Assembly (NCBI GenBank): GCA_016195815.1
Contig: JACPYX010000007.1
Location: forward strand, 62,001 to 126,000
DNA: 64,000 nt
Direction of reading: 5' to 3'
DNA from: Chloroflexota bacterium
GTDB taxonomy: Bacteria > Chloroflexota > Anaerolineae > Anaerolineales > Villigracilaceae
Position 1 is the stretch's first letter, and the number at the start of each line of letters is the position of its first letter. Under the pieces are notes generated by a model. That model saw only the letters and a program-made list of their open reading frames with translations, was not told where the DNA came from and made no database searches. The translations under genes were made by a program, and so were the position numbers. Below are positions 24,056 to 33,316 of the stretch, in pieces.

Positions 24056-25969
24056 ATGTTTAACGGTTGGGCCGACAATCTATTGGCGGGAATAAAGATT
24101 ATCAATCAAATTCTAACGGCCGGGATCGCCATCACGGCGTTCTCGTTGTTCCTCTATTCATTATCTTTTAATTTACGAGATCGAGTTGCCCGTTCGTTCG
24201 CCATTATTCTGTTGTGCGTTGTGGTGATCTTTACTACTGAAGCTTTACAAAACAAGACCGTTCCTGATTGGGGGATTGATGCGCTTCTGCGCCTGCAATG
24301 GCTTGGGATCGTTTTCCTGCCCGCTTCTTACCTTCATCTCTCAGATGCCGTGCTTGTAACGGCAGGCCGCCCATCGCGCGGACGCCGCCGATTCGCGGTG
24401 CGATTCATATATGCCATCTCAGCCGGATTCCTACTCCTGCTGGCTTTCGGCTACCTGCTCGGCCCGCTCGTCCCGGATGGGAAACCGGCTCCTCACCTTC
24501 AGCGGACTGTGTGGGCCGAGGCTTTTACCGTTTACTATGTGGCCGCCATGATCTGGGCGGGCGTAAATTTTGGGCGTGCCTATGCGCGCATGTTGACGCG
24601 TTCCGGCCGCCGCCGTATGTTGTATCTGATGGCGGGCGCGACCGCTCCGGCGCTGGGTTCTTATCCCTATCTGCTTTATGGATATTCATTGGCCGCGCAA
24701 TATCCGCTTTTATTCTGGATTGTGGCGACCATTATCAATATACTGGTCGGCGGCCTGGTGATTGTCATGGCGTATGCTGTGGCTTTCTTTGGGGTTTCAT
24801 GGCCTGACCGGGTGGTGAAGAGCCGACTCTTTAAATGGATCATGCGCGGCCCGGTAACTGCTTCTCTTGCGCTGGCCATTATGACTATCGTCCGGCGCGC
24901 AGGCGTATTGATGGGCGCTGAATATTCAGCCTTTGTGCCCCTGACAATGGTCGCCACAGTTCTGCTGTTTGAACATGCCATCACTCTTTTTTCTCCGCTA
25001 TGGGAGCGGTATCTGTTCTTTGGCCGGGATCGGGCTGAATTGCAGTTTTTCCAAAACGTGGAAGAGCGCCTTTTGACCAAAGGAGATTTACAGCAATTCC
25101 TCGAGGCGGTGTTAGCCGCGGTTCGCGATCATTTGCAATCACCTTCAGCCTTTGTTGCCGCGTTGGACGGACAAGACCTGTCCATGATTGTCATGGCGGG
25201 CAACCGCACCATGATAGATCAGGGTGGGCTTTCTGGCGCCCTTGAAATGTTTAGTAATGGGAACGGCGGCGATCACCACGAATTCGCTTGGGGCAGGTTT
25301 TGGGTTTTGCCGCTTCATCAACGCAAGCGCAGTGAAATGGACCGCGATGAAGTCCCGCCCCTGCTCGGTTTATTGGGCGTGGCTCGCCGCGAGGGCCAAA
25401 CCATGGAACGCGATCAGCGCGATGCCTTATGGCTTCTGGCTGACCGCGTCGCGCTGGCTTTGGAAGATCGCATCATGCAGCAGCGCGTCTTCCGTTCTTT
25501 ACAGGATATCCAGCCGCAGGTCGATTTGATTCAGCGGATGCGCGCAGCAGGCCGCTATGATTCGCGCGCCAGCGTCATGACTGAAGACCTGCCTCCCGAA
25601 GCGGATCTGGCGGATTGGGTGAAGGACGCGTTGACGCATTATTGGGGCGGACCCAAACTGACGAACAGCCCGCTGATGCGGCTGCGCGTGGTACAGGAGC
25701 TTGCCCGTGATCATGATGGCAATACTCCAACTGCTTTGCGCGCGCTGCTTCGTAAAGCAGTTGACCAGGTGCGGCCGGAAGGCGAACGGCGGTTTACGAC
25801 CGAGTGGATTCTTTACAATATCCTTGAGATGAAATTTATCGAAGGACGCAAAGTGCGCGATGTGGCGGGGAGGCTGGCAATGTCGGAAGCGGATCTATAT
25901 CGCAAGCAGCGCGTGGCCGTGGAAGCAGTTGCCAAATCCATCCTTGAGATGGAATTACAAACGAGGTAA
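24056..25969 (+). CDS. Multi-spanning membrane sensor with GAF-like region and C-terminal helix-turn-helix-like segment
   Basis: 637-residue protein. The first 300 residues hold about eight to nine hydrophobic segments with the look of the 7TM region placed before histidine kinases. A GAF-like region follows (about 325-480), then a helical part. The last 60 residues (RFTTEWILYNILEMKFIEGRKVRDVAGRLAMSEADLYRKQR) look like a helix-turn-helix of sigma-factor region-4 or LuxR type. No H-box or ATPase domain is present. It may be a one-component membrane-bound transcription regulator. GGGAAGG precedes the ATG. Domain names are tentative. Confidence 0.6.
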   Translation: MFNGWADNLLAGIKIINQILTAGIAITAFSLFLYSLSFNLRDRVARSFAIILLCVVVIFTTEALQNKTVPDWGIDALLRLQWLGIVFLPASYLHLSDAVLVTAGRPSRGRRRFAVRFIYAISAGFLLLLAFGYLLGPLVPDGKPAPHLQRTVWAEAFTVYYVAAMIWAGVNFGRAYARMLTRSGRRRMLYLMAGATAPALGSYPYLLYGYSLAAQYPLLFWIVATIINILVGGLVIVMAYAVAFFGVSWPDRVVKSRLFKWIMRGPVTASLALAIMTIVRRAGVLMGAEYSAFVPLTMVATVLLFEHAITLFSPLWERYLFFGRDRAELQFFQNVEERLLTKGDLQQFLEAVLAAVRDHLQSPSAFVAALDGQDLSMIVMAGNRTMIDQGGLSGALEMFSNGNGGDHHEFAWGRFWVLPLHQRKRSEMDRDEVPPLLGLLGVARREGQTMERDQRDALWLLADRVALALEDRIMQQRVFRSLQDIQPQVDLIQRMRAAGRYDSRASVMTEDLPPEADLADWVKDALTHYWGGPKLTNSPLMRLRVVQELARDHDGNTPTALRALLRKAVDQVRPEGERRFTTEWILYNILEMKFIEGRKVRDVAGRLAMSEADLYRKQRVAVEAVAKSILEMELQTR

Positions 25970-25987
25970 TGGGAAGGGAAGGCAGAA

Positions 25988-26962
25988 ATGACAAATCGAA
26001 AGAATGATTCGCAAACCCCAATGCCAGTCGTGGATGATGGCTGGTGGGAATCGGTTTTGACGGAGGAAGGACATTATGTGGCGCGTCCGGCTCATGGTAC
26101 GCAGACCCGGCCTGAGTTCCGATCTGCAGCCAAGCCGGATGTCAAACCAGAGGAACCGCACAGACCGCCTCCAGATTGGCTTCATGTCAAGGATCTCTAC
26201 TTGCGCGATCAAATCATCAGCTTGAATGTGACGGGATGCAATCGGGGCGGATTGCTCGTCGAGGGTAACGGCTTATACGGTTTTGTTCCGTTTTCACATT
26301 TGACAGAGATGGCCGGGCAGGGCGATGCGCCTGACCGCGAAAAATGTATGGAGTCTTATATTGGGCGCGACCTCAAACTGAAAGTGATCGAGTGCGTGCC
26401 TGAGGATGGCCGTATCGTTTTTTCGGAACGCGCCGCGCAAGCCGAGCCGGGCAAGCGCGCTGAGTTATTTCATTCGCTTCAGGCGGGCGAACGCGTCAAT
26501 GGCACGGTTACGAATATTACCGATTTCGGCGTGTTCGTTGATCTGGGCGGTGTCGAAGGCCTGATCCACATCTCCGAACTTTCCTGGGGACGCGTAGTGC
26601 ATCCGACTTGTATTGTGCATATCGGCCAGGTTGTTGAAGTTCAAGTGCTTGAACTTTCTCCACAGCGCTGCCGCGTGGCTCTCAGCCTTAAGCGCCTGTT
26701 TCCCAACCCGTGGACAAAGATTGGAACAGAGTTGGCGGTCAACCAGGTTGTGCCGGCCACTATTACCAGCGTGCTTTCGTACGGTGCATTTGCCAAACTT
26801 GATCTCGGTGTCGAGGGACTTATCCACGCTTCCGAAATACCCATCGGCGCAGGACAAGCCGTAAAGGATATCTTGCATGAAGGCCAGCAGGTCCAGGTCA
26901 GAATTTTGCATGTGGACGCTTCTCATCAACGCATGGGCTTGAGTATGCAATTGGAAGCTTGA
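25988..26962 (+). CDS. S1 RNA-binding domain protein (three S1-like repeats)
   Basis: 324-residue protein with a disordered acidic N terminus (1-65) and three S1-type OB-folds at about 70-155, 165-235 and 250-324. The second is the best, with GTVTNITDFGVFVDLGGVEGLIHISELSW. It resembles a short ribosomal protein S1 or a general S1-domain RNA-binding factor. Four to six S1 domains are usual in RpsA, so it is not called rpsA here. GGGAAGG precedes ATG 25988. It is followed after 12 bp by ftsK. Confidence 0.85.
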   Translation: MTNRKNDSQTPMPVVDDGWWESVLTEEGHYVARPAHGTQTRPEFRSAAKPDVKPEEPHRPPPDWLHVKDLYLRDQIISLNVTGCNRGGLLVEGNGLYGFVPFSHLTEMAGQGDAPDREKCMESYIGRDLKLKVIECVPEDGRIVFSERAAQAEPGKRAELFHSLQAGERVNGTVTNITDFGVFVDLGGVEGLIHISELSWGRVVHPTCIVHIGQVVEVQVLELSPQRCRVALSLKRLFPNPWTKIGTELAVNQVVPATITSVLSYGAFAKLDLGVEGLIHASEIPIGAGQAVKDILHEGQQVQVRILHVDASHQRMGLSMQLEA

Positions 26963-26974
26963 TCCACTCTGTCA

Positions 26975-29167
26975 ATGACCAATAAACCCTCGCACCGTTA
27001 CCAACAGCAACATCCGCCGTCCAATGATTGGCTGGATCGTTTGGCGCGCTTCAATTTGCACTTTGGCCGTTTCTTTAGCGATGTGGCGGGTGTGTTTCTC
27101 ATCGCGCTGGCATTGATGTCATTGCTGGCGATCCTGAAATTTACCGGCGGGATTTTGCTAACCCCATGGGCTTCGGCATTGTCAACCTGGTTTGGCTGGG
27201 GAAGCTATCTGTTAATCTTTGTCATCGGATACGGCGGATTTACACTCGTTCGCCGCGATAGCGGACGCCTGAGTTGGGGGCGACTCTTATCTCTCGAACT
27301 CGCCTCTCTCCTGACCTTGGGCCTGCTCGCCATTTTCGGAGGCAATTCTCTCGTCCGGGCTGAGGCCGGCAATGATGGCGGGCGATTGGGTTGGGGGCTG
27401 GCTTATCTGGTCAGCCAGTATGCCGGGATGTTGTGGGGCGGGATTTTGCTCTTCGTATTATGGTTCCTGGCCGCACTGACAGGCCTCGGGCTGTGGTCTG
27501 TGCTGGAAGGGTGGCTGCGCGGGGTGGCGGGCGAATCTCCAATGCCGCGCCCGCTTGACGTTCAGAAAGAAGCGGACACTGCTGTGGCTGTCGAGCCGAC
27601 AGATTCGCAGGTCAGCGCTCCTGCAAAAAAGAAACCCGCGCCTATTCCGGCAGAATTCCGCGCATCCTTGAAGGCGCCAGACAAGAAAAGCGAGAAACCC
27701 GTAAAGCCCATCCAGCGCGAAGAAGGTTTGCCGCCGCTGACTGTATTGCTGGCCGACCAGGCGGTGCGCGCCGACGAGCGCACGATCAATCAAACCGCCG
27801 GTATGATCATGAAGACGCTTTCGGAGTTCGGTATTCCGGCGACCGTAATCGGTTATCGCGTTGGCCCGTCTGTGACGCAGTTCGCGGTGCAGCCTGGTTT
27901 TATCAAGAAGCCTGGCGCGTCGGAGGACGATGAAGCTCAACAGATGAAGGTGCGCGTGGCGCAAATTGCCAGCTTGCAGAAAGACCTGACATTGGCGCTT
28001 TCGGCGCAACGTTTACGAATCGAAGCGCCTGTGCCTGGCAAGCCGTATGTGGGTATCGAGGTTCCGAATCCACATTCGTCTGTGGTACGCATGAAACCGA
28101 TCTTGGAAAGTGAGGCCTTTCATCGCATTGGCGCGCCGCTGGCCCTGACACTCGGCCGCGACGTCTCAGGCCACCCGCTGGTCGCGGACTTGGCGCGCAT
28201 GCCGCATGTGTTGATTGCAGGCGCCACCGGTTCCGGTAAGTCGGTCTGCATCACGGCTTTCGCGGCCTGTCTTGCGATGAACAACACGCCCGAAGACCTG
28301 CGCATGGTAATGATCGATTCCAAAATGGTGGAGTTGTTGCGCTTCAATGGCCTTCCGCATTTATATGGAAAAGTTGAGACTAATATTGATCGCATCCTCG
28401 GCGTGTTACGCTGGCTGGTGGTTGAGATGGAACATCGCTATCGCTTGCTCGAAGCCGCCAATGCGCGCGACCTTGAATCGTATAACAGAAAGCAGCTGAA
28501 AAAAACAGACGGGCAAACTTTGCCGCGCATTGTGGTGCTGATTGACGAACTGGCCGATTTGATGATGTCTGCGCCCGACCAGACCGAACACAACCTGGTC
28601 CGACTGGCTCAGATGGCGCGCGCCACCGGAATCCACCTGGTCGTTGCAACTCAACGCCCCTCAACCGACGTGGTAACGGGCCTCATTAAAGCGAACTTCC
28701 CGGCCCGCCTGGCTTTCGCCGTTGCCTCCGGCGTGGACAGCCGCGTCATTCTCGATACCACCGGCGCAGAGACCCTGCTTGGGCGCGGCGACATGCTCTT
28801 CCTCAATCCTGAGGTTGGCAACCCGATGCGCGCGCAGGGCGTTATGATCACGGACATGGAAATCGAGCGCATCATTGATTACTGGCAGAAGAACAGCGAG
28901 ACGGAAGTGGATGATGCCGCGCCGTGGGAGAAACTGCTCAGTGAGCCCGACGAGAATGAAGACGACGGTTTGATCGAGCAGGCCATTTCGATTGTGCGCG
29001 GCAGTCAGCGCGCTTCGGCCTCTATGTTGCAGCGCCGCCTGCGAATCGGCTATCCGCGCGCGGCGCGTCTGCTCGATCAACTTGAAGAGATGGGCGTGGT
29101 CGGCCCGCCGCAGGGCGGGGGCAGGGAGCGGGACGTCATGCCATCTGATGAAGAAGGCGAGAACTGA
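26975..29167 (+). CDS. ftsK: FtsK/SpoIIIE-family DNA translocase
   Basis: 730-residue septal DNA pump for chromosome segregation. About four membrane segments lie at residues 30-185, followed by a charged linker with KKKPAPIPAEFRASLKAPDKK (about 195-260). The RecA-like motor has Walker A GATGSGKS near 413-420 and Walker B VVLIDELADLMM near 522. The C-terminal gamma winged helix (about 665-728, SMLQRRLRIGYPRAARLLDQLEEMGVVGP) reads DNA polarity sequences (KOPS/SRS-like). It probably acts with XerC/D, which are not in this window. Confidence 0.93.
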   Translation: MTNKPSHRYQQQHPPSNDWLDRLARFNLHFGRFFSDVAGVFLIALALMSLLAILKFTGGILLTPWASALSTWFGWGSYLLIFVIGYGGFTLVRRDSGRLSWGRLLSLELASLLTLGLLAIFGGNSLVRAEAGNDGGRLGWGLAYLVSQYAGMLWGGILLFVLWFLAALTGLGLWSVLEGWLRGVAGESPMPRPLDVQKEADTAVAVEPTDSQVSAPAKKKPAPIPAEFRASLKAPDKKSEKPVKPIQREEGLPPLTVLLADQAVRADERTINQTAGMIMKTLSEFGIPATVIGYRVGPSVTQFAVQPGFIKKPGASEDDEAQQMKVRVAQIASLQKDLTLALSAQRLRIEAPVPGKPYVGIEVPNPHSSVVRMKPILESEAFHRIGAPLALTLGRDVSGHPLVADLARMPHVLIAGATGSGKSVCITAFAACLAMNNTPEDLRMVMIDSKMVELLRFNGLPHLYGKVETNIDRILGVLRWLVVEMEHRYRLLEAANARDLESYNRKQLKKTDGQTLPRIVVLIDELADLMMSAPDQTEHNLVRLAQMARATGIHLVVATQRPSTDVVTGLIKANFPARLAFAVASGVDSRVILDTTGAETLLGRGDMLFLNPEVGNPMRAQGVMITDMEIERIIDYWQKNSETEVDDAAPWEKLLSEPDENEDDGLIEQAISIVRGSQRASASMLQRRLRIGYPRAARLLDQLEEMGVVGPPQGGGRERDVMPSDEEGEN

Positions 29168-29249
29168 TTATTGCTCCATTTGAGAAACCTATTTCTATGC
29201 TCGCGATGTTTTCGGGTATCATTGGGCAATCTTGTTTGTGAGGATGCGA

Positions 29250-29864
29250 GTGAAGAAAACATTCACTGATTTTTTGAGGATTACTTTCAAGTGGGTTCTT
29301 GATCCGCTTGGCCGTTTTTTTAATCATATCGGGTTGACACCTAACACCGTGACCTTGCTTGGGGTGGCTGGAAACATCGTGGCCGCATACTTCGTAGCCC
29401 GCGGTCAGATCATGATCGGCGGTATCGTCATGCTGGTCGTGTGGCCGGTGGATGCGCTGGACGGGACAATGGCGCGCCTGCGTGGCGAAGCCAGCGACTG
29501 GGGCGCCTTCGTTGATTCGGTCAGCGATCGTTATTCCGAGCTGATCATCCTCGGCGGGCTGCTTTATTATTTTGCAGCGACGAATCAAAACGCGGCGGAA
29601 ATTGTTACGTTTGCCGCCGCGGCCGGCTCTATTCTTGTCTCATACGTCAAGGCTCGCGCCGAAGCGCAAAGTTTCAGCGCCAAAGAAGGATTGTTAACGC
29701 GCGCCGAGCGTTATTTTGTTTTGGGGCCGTCGCTGGTGTTTGGTATCCCCGTCATCGGCGTTTGGATCATCGCCATACTCGCCAATTTCACTGCGCTCCA
29801 GCGTATCTGGGTCGTCCGTTCCCAGGCGCATGAGCGCGCAAAGAAAACATTCGCCAAGGAGTAG
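29250..29864 (+). CDS. CDP-alcohol phosphatidyltransferase family protein
   Basis: Integral membrane enzyme of the class that joins a CDP-diacylglycerol-type donor to an alcohol, such as glycerol phosphate or inositol phosphate. The full catalytic motif D-x2-DG-x2-AR-x8-G-x3-D-x3-D is visible in VDALDGTMARLRGEASDWG followed by AFVDSVSD. Five to six hydrophobic helices follow. GTG 29250 is preferred because GAGGA is placed six bases before it; ATG 29244 in the same frame is possible. The alcohol cannot be told from sequence (PgsA-like or archaetidylinositol-phosphate-synthase-like). It is followed by lgt after 4 bp. Confidence 0.85.
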   Translation: MKKTFTDFLRITFKWVLDPLGRFFNHIGLTPNTVTLLGVAGNIVAAYFVARGQIMIGGIVMLVVWPVDALDGTMARLRGEASDWGAFVDSVSDRYSELIILGGLLYYFAATNQNAAEIVTFAAAAGSILVSYVKARAEAQSFSAKEGLLTRAERYFVLGPSLVFGIPVIGVWIIAILANFTALQRIWVVRSQAHERAKKTFAKE

Positions 29865-29868
29865 AAAA

Positions 29869-30849
29869 ATGATAGATGGTTTTGCTTTAGGTCCGTTGTA
29901 TGTCCGCTTTTATGGAATTGTGTTAATGCTCGGTACTGTCGCGGGCGGTTTCCTGGCCGCAAGTGAATTGAAACGGCGGGGACGCGACCCTGAAATGGTA
30001 TGGGATTTGCTGGTCTATCTCATCATTGGCGGCGTGATCGGCGCGCGCCTGTGGCATGTCTTCACCCCGTCGCCCAGCGCGTTGGTTCCCGATCCCGCTA
30101 CCGGGCAACTGGTCAACCCATATTTTGCGGGGGGCACGGTTCGCATTCTTGATATCCTCAGCATTTGGAAAGGTGGGCTTGGAATTCCCGGAGCGGTCAT
30201 GGGCGGGTTGATCGCGTTGTATTTCTATGTCCGCAAAAACGGCCTGATCAGTTTCGCTGAATGGACTGACATCGCCGCGCCCGGCCTCGCACTGGGCCAG
30301 GCCATTGGACGTTGGGGCAACTTTTTCAACCAGGAACTTTACGGCGCGCCGACCAGCCTGCCGTGGAAAATTTATATTGATCCAACGCATCGCCTGGCAG
30401 GATTCGAAAACGAATCCTACTATCATCCGCTCTTTTTATATGAGTCGCTCCTCAGTTTGTTGAACATGCTCTTCCTGTTGTGGATTGCCCGCCAATATTC
30501 TGGCAAGCTCAAGAAGGGCGACGTGTTCAACATTTATCTGATCATCTATCCCGTTATCCGCTTCTCCCTTGACTTTTTGCGGCTCGACGCTTCGAGAGTC
30601 TTTTCCATCAACATCAACCAGACTCTGATGGCGGTGGTGGCTGTCGCTGCCGCGCTGGTGCTGATTTGGCGGCATCGCCCCGGAACGGGCGAAGCGGCTG
30701 AAGTCCAGGTGACGGACGCGAATAATGTTGAGATCGCCGCGCCCAAACCTCAACTCGAGTCAAAACGAATTGTGAAGAAGACCGTTGCAAAGCCTGTTGT
30801 AAAGAAGCCTGCCGCAAAAAAATCGGTTAAGAAGAAAACCGCCAAATAA
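29869..30849 (+). CDS. lgt: Prolipoprotein diacylglyceryl transferase with lysine-rich C-terminal tail
   Basis: 326-residue membrane enzyme that transfers diacylglyceryl from phosphatidylglycerol to the lipobox cysteine. The Lgt signature is present as GQAIGRWGNFFNQELYG, and the N-terminal FALGPLYVRFYGI is typical. The last 60 residues are an unusual soluble tail ending in Lys/Ala/Val repeats (KKTVAKPVVKKPAAKKSVKKK), which normal Lgt proteins lack. ATG 29869 has AAGGAG ten bases upstream; the frame before it overlaps the previous gene. It works upstream of LspA (15512). Confidence 0.92.
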   Translation: MIDGFALGPLYVRFYGIVLMLGTVAGGFLAASELKRRGRDPEMVWDLLVYLIIGGVIGARLWHVFTPSPSALVPDPATGQLVNPYFAGGTVRILDILSIWKGGLGIPGAVMGGLIALYFYVRKNGLISFAEWTDIAAPGLALGQAIGRWGNFFNQELYGAPTSLPWKIYIDPTHRLAGFENESYYHPLFLYESLLSLLNMLFLLWIARQYSGKLKKGDVFNIYLIIYPVIRFSLDFLRLDASRVFSININQTLMAVVAVAAALVLIWRHRPGTGEAAEVQVTDANNVEIAAPKPQLESKRIVKKTVAKPVVKKPAAKKSVKKKTAK

Positions 30850-30897
30850 ACTTCAATCATCCGTCAGGTATCACTTTTCTGGAGGACTGTTGTCTTA

Positions 30898-30926
30898 TTG
30901 ACGCTGTCCTCCTGCGCTTTTATGCT
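30898..30926 (+). promoter_or_regulatory. Promoter of the ABC exporter pair
   Basis: TTGACG (30898-30903), 17-bp spacer, TATGCT (30921-30926). +1 would be near 30933, only about three bases before the ATG at 30936. The -35 and part of the spacer lie within a GGAGGAC/GTCCTCC inverted repeat that begins just upstream (about 30882-30912). Confidence 0.5.
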
Positions 30927-30935
30927 GGACAAACA

Positions 30936-31880
30936 ATGATAGAAACCGAAGATCTGAGTAAACAATTCAATGACTTTTGGGCCGTGGATGGTGTGACATT
31001 GTCTGTGAAGCCGGGCCAGATTCTTGGACTTCTCGGCCAGAATGGCGCAGGAAAAACCACGACCGTGCGCATGTTGACATCACTGCTTACGCCTACGCGC
31101 GGCTGGGCGCGCGTAGGCGGTTACGATGTGACGCAAGACGGCGATAAGGTGCGCGCTTCGGTCGGCGTGTTGACCGAGCAGCATGGTTTGTACATGCGCA
31201 TGACGGGCGCTGAATATTTGGAATTCTTCGGACGGGTTTATAGTCTTGACGTGCACAAGCGCAGGTTACGCAGTGATTATCTGTTGGAATATTTTGGATT
31301 GGCCCGGGCGGCTGGACGGCGCATCGGCGAATATTCAAAAGGGATGCGGCAGAAGCTGGCATTGGCGCGGGCTTTGATGCACGAGCCGCCGGTCCTACTG
31401 CTCGACGAGCCGACCTCTGCCATGGATCCTGAATCGGCGCGGCTGGTGCGGGACGAAATCGCCCGCTTGAAATCGTCCCAGCGCACGATCGTGATCTGCA
31501 CACATAATCTGGTTGAAGCGGAAGCGCTGGCCGATATTATTGCTATTATTTTCAAAGGCCGTATCTTGATGTCTGGCAGTCTCGAAGAGTTGAAACGAAA
31601 GGTACTGGGCGTGAACGAGTATGAAGCCAAATTCTCTTCGTCGTGGGCCGGTGATGCGCTGAAAATACCGCAGGGTGCTATCCTGCGTGAGCGCCGTGAG
31701 ACGGGGATGCGATTTCAAATTGAGAATCCGGGTGAGACCAATCCGCGCTTGGTGCGCGAATTGGCGTCTGCGCATGCGCCGTTGGTGGCATTCCAGGAAG
31801 TGCCGCGCACGCTGGAGCAGGTTTATCTCAAAGCAATGGCTGATGTGCAATCGTCTCACGCGGAGGCGCTTCATGCGTAA
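30936..31880 (+). CDS. ABC transporter ATP-binding protein (ABC-2 / NatA type)
   Basis: 314-residue ATPase subunit of an exporter. Walker A GQNGAGKTTT, Q-loop region SVGVLTEQHGLY, signature YSKGMRQKLALARAL, and Walker B VLLLDEPTSAMDP are intact. A C-terminal extension of about 90 residues is typical of NatA- or drug-efflux-type ATPases. It is followed with 8-bp overlap by its permease. There is no Shine-Dalgarno site because the predicted transcript starts almost at the ATG. Confidence 0.9.
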   Translation: MIETEDLSKQFNDFWAVDGVTLSVKPGQILGLLGQNGAGKTTTVRMLTSLLTPTRGWARVGGYDVTQDGDKVRASVGVLTEQHGLYMRMTGAEYLEFFGRVYSLDVHKRRLRSDYLLEYFGLARAAGRRIGEYSKGMRQKLALARALMHEPPVLLLDEPTSAMDPESARLVRDEIARLKSSQRTIVICTHNLVEAEALADIIAIIFKGRILMSGSLEELKRKVLGVNEYEAKFSSSWAGDALKIPQGAILRERRETGMRFQIENPGETNPRLVRELASAHAPLVAFQEVPRTLEQVYLKAMADVQSSHAEALHA

Positions 31881-33309
31881 CGACCTGCAAATGATCTGGC
31901 TGGTGGCGGGCCGTGAACTGCGCGATCAATTCCGCGATTGGCGGATTCTCTCTCCATTAATTATCCTAACTCTGTCATTTCCGTTTTTGATGAATGAAGT
32001 CGCAGGCCAGGCAGTGGCCTTCTTCGCCAAATACGGAACGAATCTTATTGCCGACCGGTTGGTGCCGTTCTCTGTGTTGATCATTGGATTCTTTCCAATT
32101 ACGATCTCGCTGGTAGTGGCGTTGGAGTCGTTTGTCGGTGAAAAGGAACGCGGTACGATTGAACCCCTTTTAAGTTCGCCGATGAAAGACTGGCATATAT
32201 ATTTTGGCAAAGTGCTGGTTGGTATTCTTACACCTTTGATTGCCAGTTATACATCCATTGCTTTTTACCTGGTGATGGTGTCGCGCCAACATCTCCAAAT
32301 GCCTAATTCGTATACATTGCTCCTGCTGTTCATGTTGACGACTGCCCATGCTGTGTTGATGGTCAGCGCCGCGATTGTCATCTCGGTGCAGTCCACTTCG
32401 GTGCGGGCGGCGAACTTGCTGGCTTCGTTTATCGTCATCCCGGTGGCGATCATGATGCAGGGCGAAAGCGTCTTGTTATTTTGGGGCACAGACCAGGTTC
32501 TATGGCTGGCCGTTGCGGCTGTGGGAATTATTTCGGGATTGCTCATCCGTTTGGGAATTGCTCATTTTCAGCGTGAGTATCTTCTTGGCCGGGAGTTCGA
32601 CTCTTTGAATGTGCGTTGGGTATGGCAGACGTTCTGGCGTGCGCTCAAGGGCGAGGGAGATTCAGTTTTTAGCTGGTACCGGCTGGAGATTCCAAAAGTG
32701 ATGCGGAAGTTGGTTTTCCCGATTCTGATCATGCTTGTTGTTGCCGTTGTCGGTTCATGGTTGAGCTATCAGTGGGCGACAGTCGCGGTCCCCAGGATGC
32801 TTCCCGCGGCGACAACCAGGGATTTTGAAGATGTCGTGAAGGGCGCCAGGCAGTCTATTGGGTTGGCGCAGGCCAATCAGCGTTTATCGGCATTATATAT
32901 TTTTGCAAACAATGTACGCGCTGTTTTGCTGATTATGCTGGGCGGCCTTGTTTCCTTCGGTGTGCTTGGAATGCTCCTCTACATGTTAAACATCAGTTTG
33001 GTTGGAGGCGTTCTGGGCATATTCAACCTGATCGGTTTTTCCCCGCTCAAACTGTTTGCGGCGGGCCTGCTTCCGCATGGCATCTTCGAGATACCGGCAT
33101 TGATCATTGCCAGCGCCATTGTTTTGAGAATGGCTGTGATACTGGTAACGCCTCAACTGGGCAAATCAATGGGGCAGGTGATCCTGGAGTTGCTGGCTGA
33201 TTGGACCAAGGTTTTTCTGGGTGTGGTGCTGCCTTTGCTGGCAATCGCGGCGATGGTCGAAACATATATTACGCCGTTCATCCTGATGAGCGCTTTAAAT
33301 TTAAAATAG
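31873..33309 (+). CDS. ABC-2 type transporter permease
   Basis: 478-residue permease with about nine to eleven hydrophobic segments and an ABC-2 start (WLVAGRELRDQFRDWRILSPLIILTL). The cytoplasmic motif ESFVGEKERGTIEPLLSSPM is characteristic of NatB/CcmB-like permeases. A second block of helices near the C terminus resembles SpoIIM-like exporters (NVRAVLLIMLGGLVSFGVLG, AGLLPHGIFEIPALIIAS), so this may be a fusion of an ABC-2 domain with a SpoIIM-type domain. The start ATG 31873 with GGAGG upstream overlaps the ATPase gene. Confidence 0.85.
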   Translation: MRNDLQMIWLVAGRELRDQFRDWRILSPLIILTLSFPFLMNEVAGQAVAFFAKYGTNLIADRLVPFSVLIIGFFPITISLVVALESFVGEKERGTIEPLLSSPMKDWHIYFGKVLVGILTPLIASYTSIAFYLVMVSRQHLQMPNSYTLLLLFMLTTAHAVLMVSAAIVISVQSTSVRAANLLASFIVIPVAIMMQGESVLLFWGTDQVLWLAVAAVGIISGLLIRLGIAHFQREYLLGREFDSLNVRWVWQTFWRALKGEGDSVFSWYRLEIPKVMRKLVFPILIMLVVAVVGSWLSYQWATVAVPRMLPAATTRDFEDVVKGARQSIGLAQANQRLSALYIFANNVRAVLLIMLGGLVSFGVLGMLLYMLNISLVGGVLGIFNLIGFSPLKLFAAGLLPHGIFEIPALIIASAIVLRMAVILVTPQLGKSMGQVILELLADWTKVFLGVVLPLLAIAAMVETYITPFILMSALNLK

Positions 33310-33316
33310 GTGCATT

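Noticed and set aside
26975-29167. FtsK as part of an integrative element
   Set aside because: It has the N-terminal membrane helices, linker and gamma domain of the chromosomal translocase, and no integrase, relaxase or att-like repeats lie nearby.
29716-29868. N-terminal extension of Lgt
   Set aside because: The extension overlaps the CDP-alcohol phosphatidyltransferase gene in another frame and has no Lgt similarity; ATG 29869 gives the normal N terminus.
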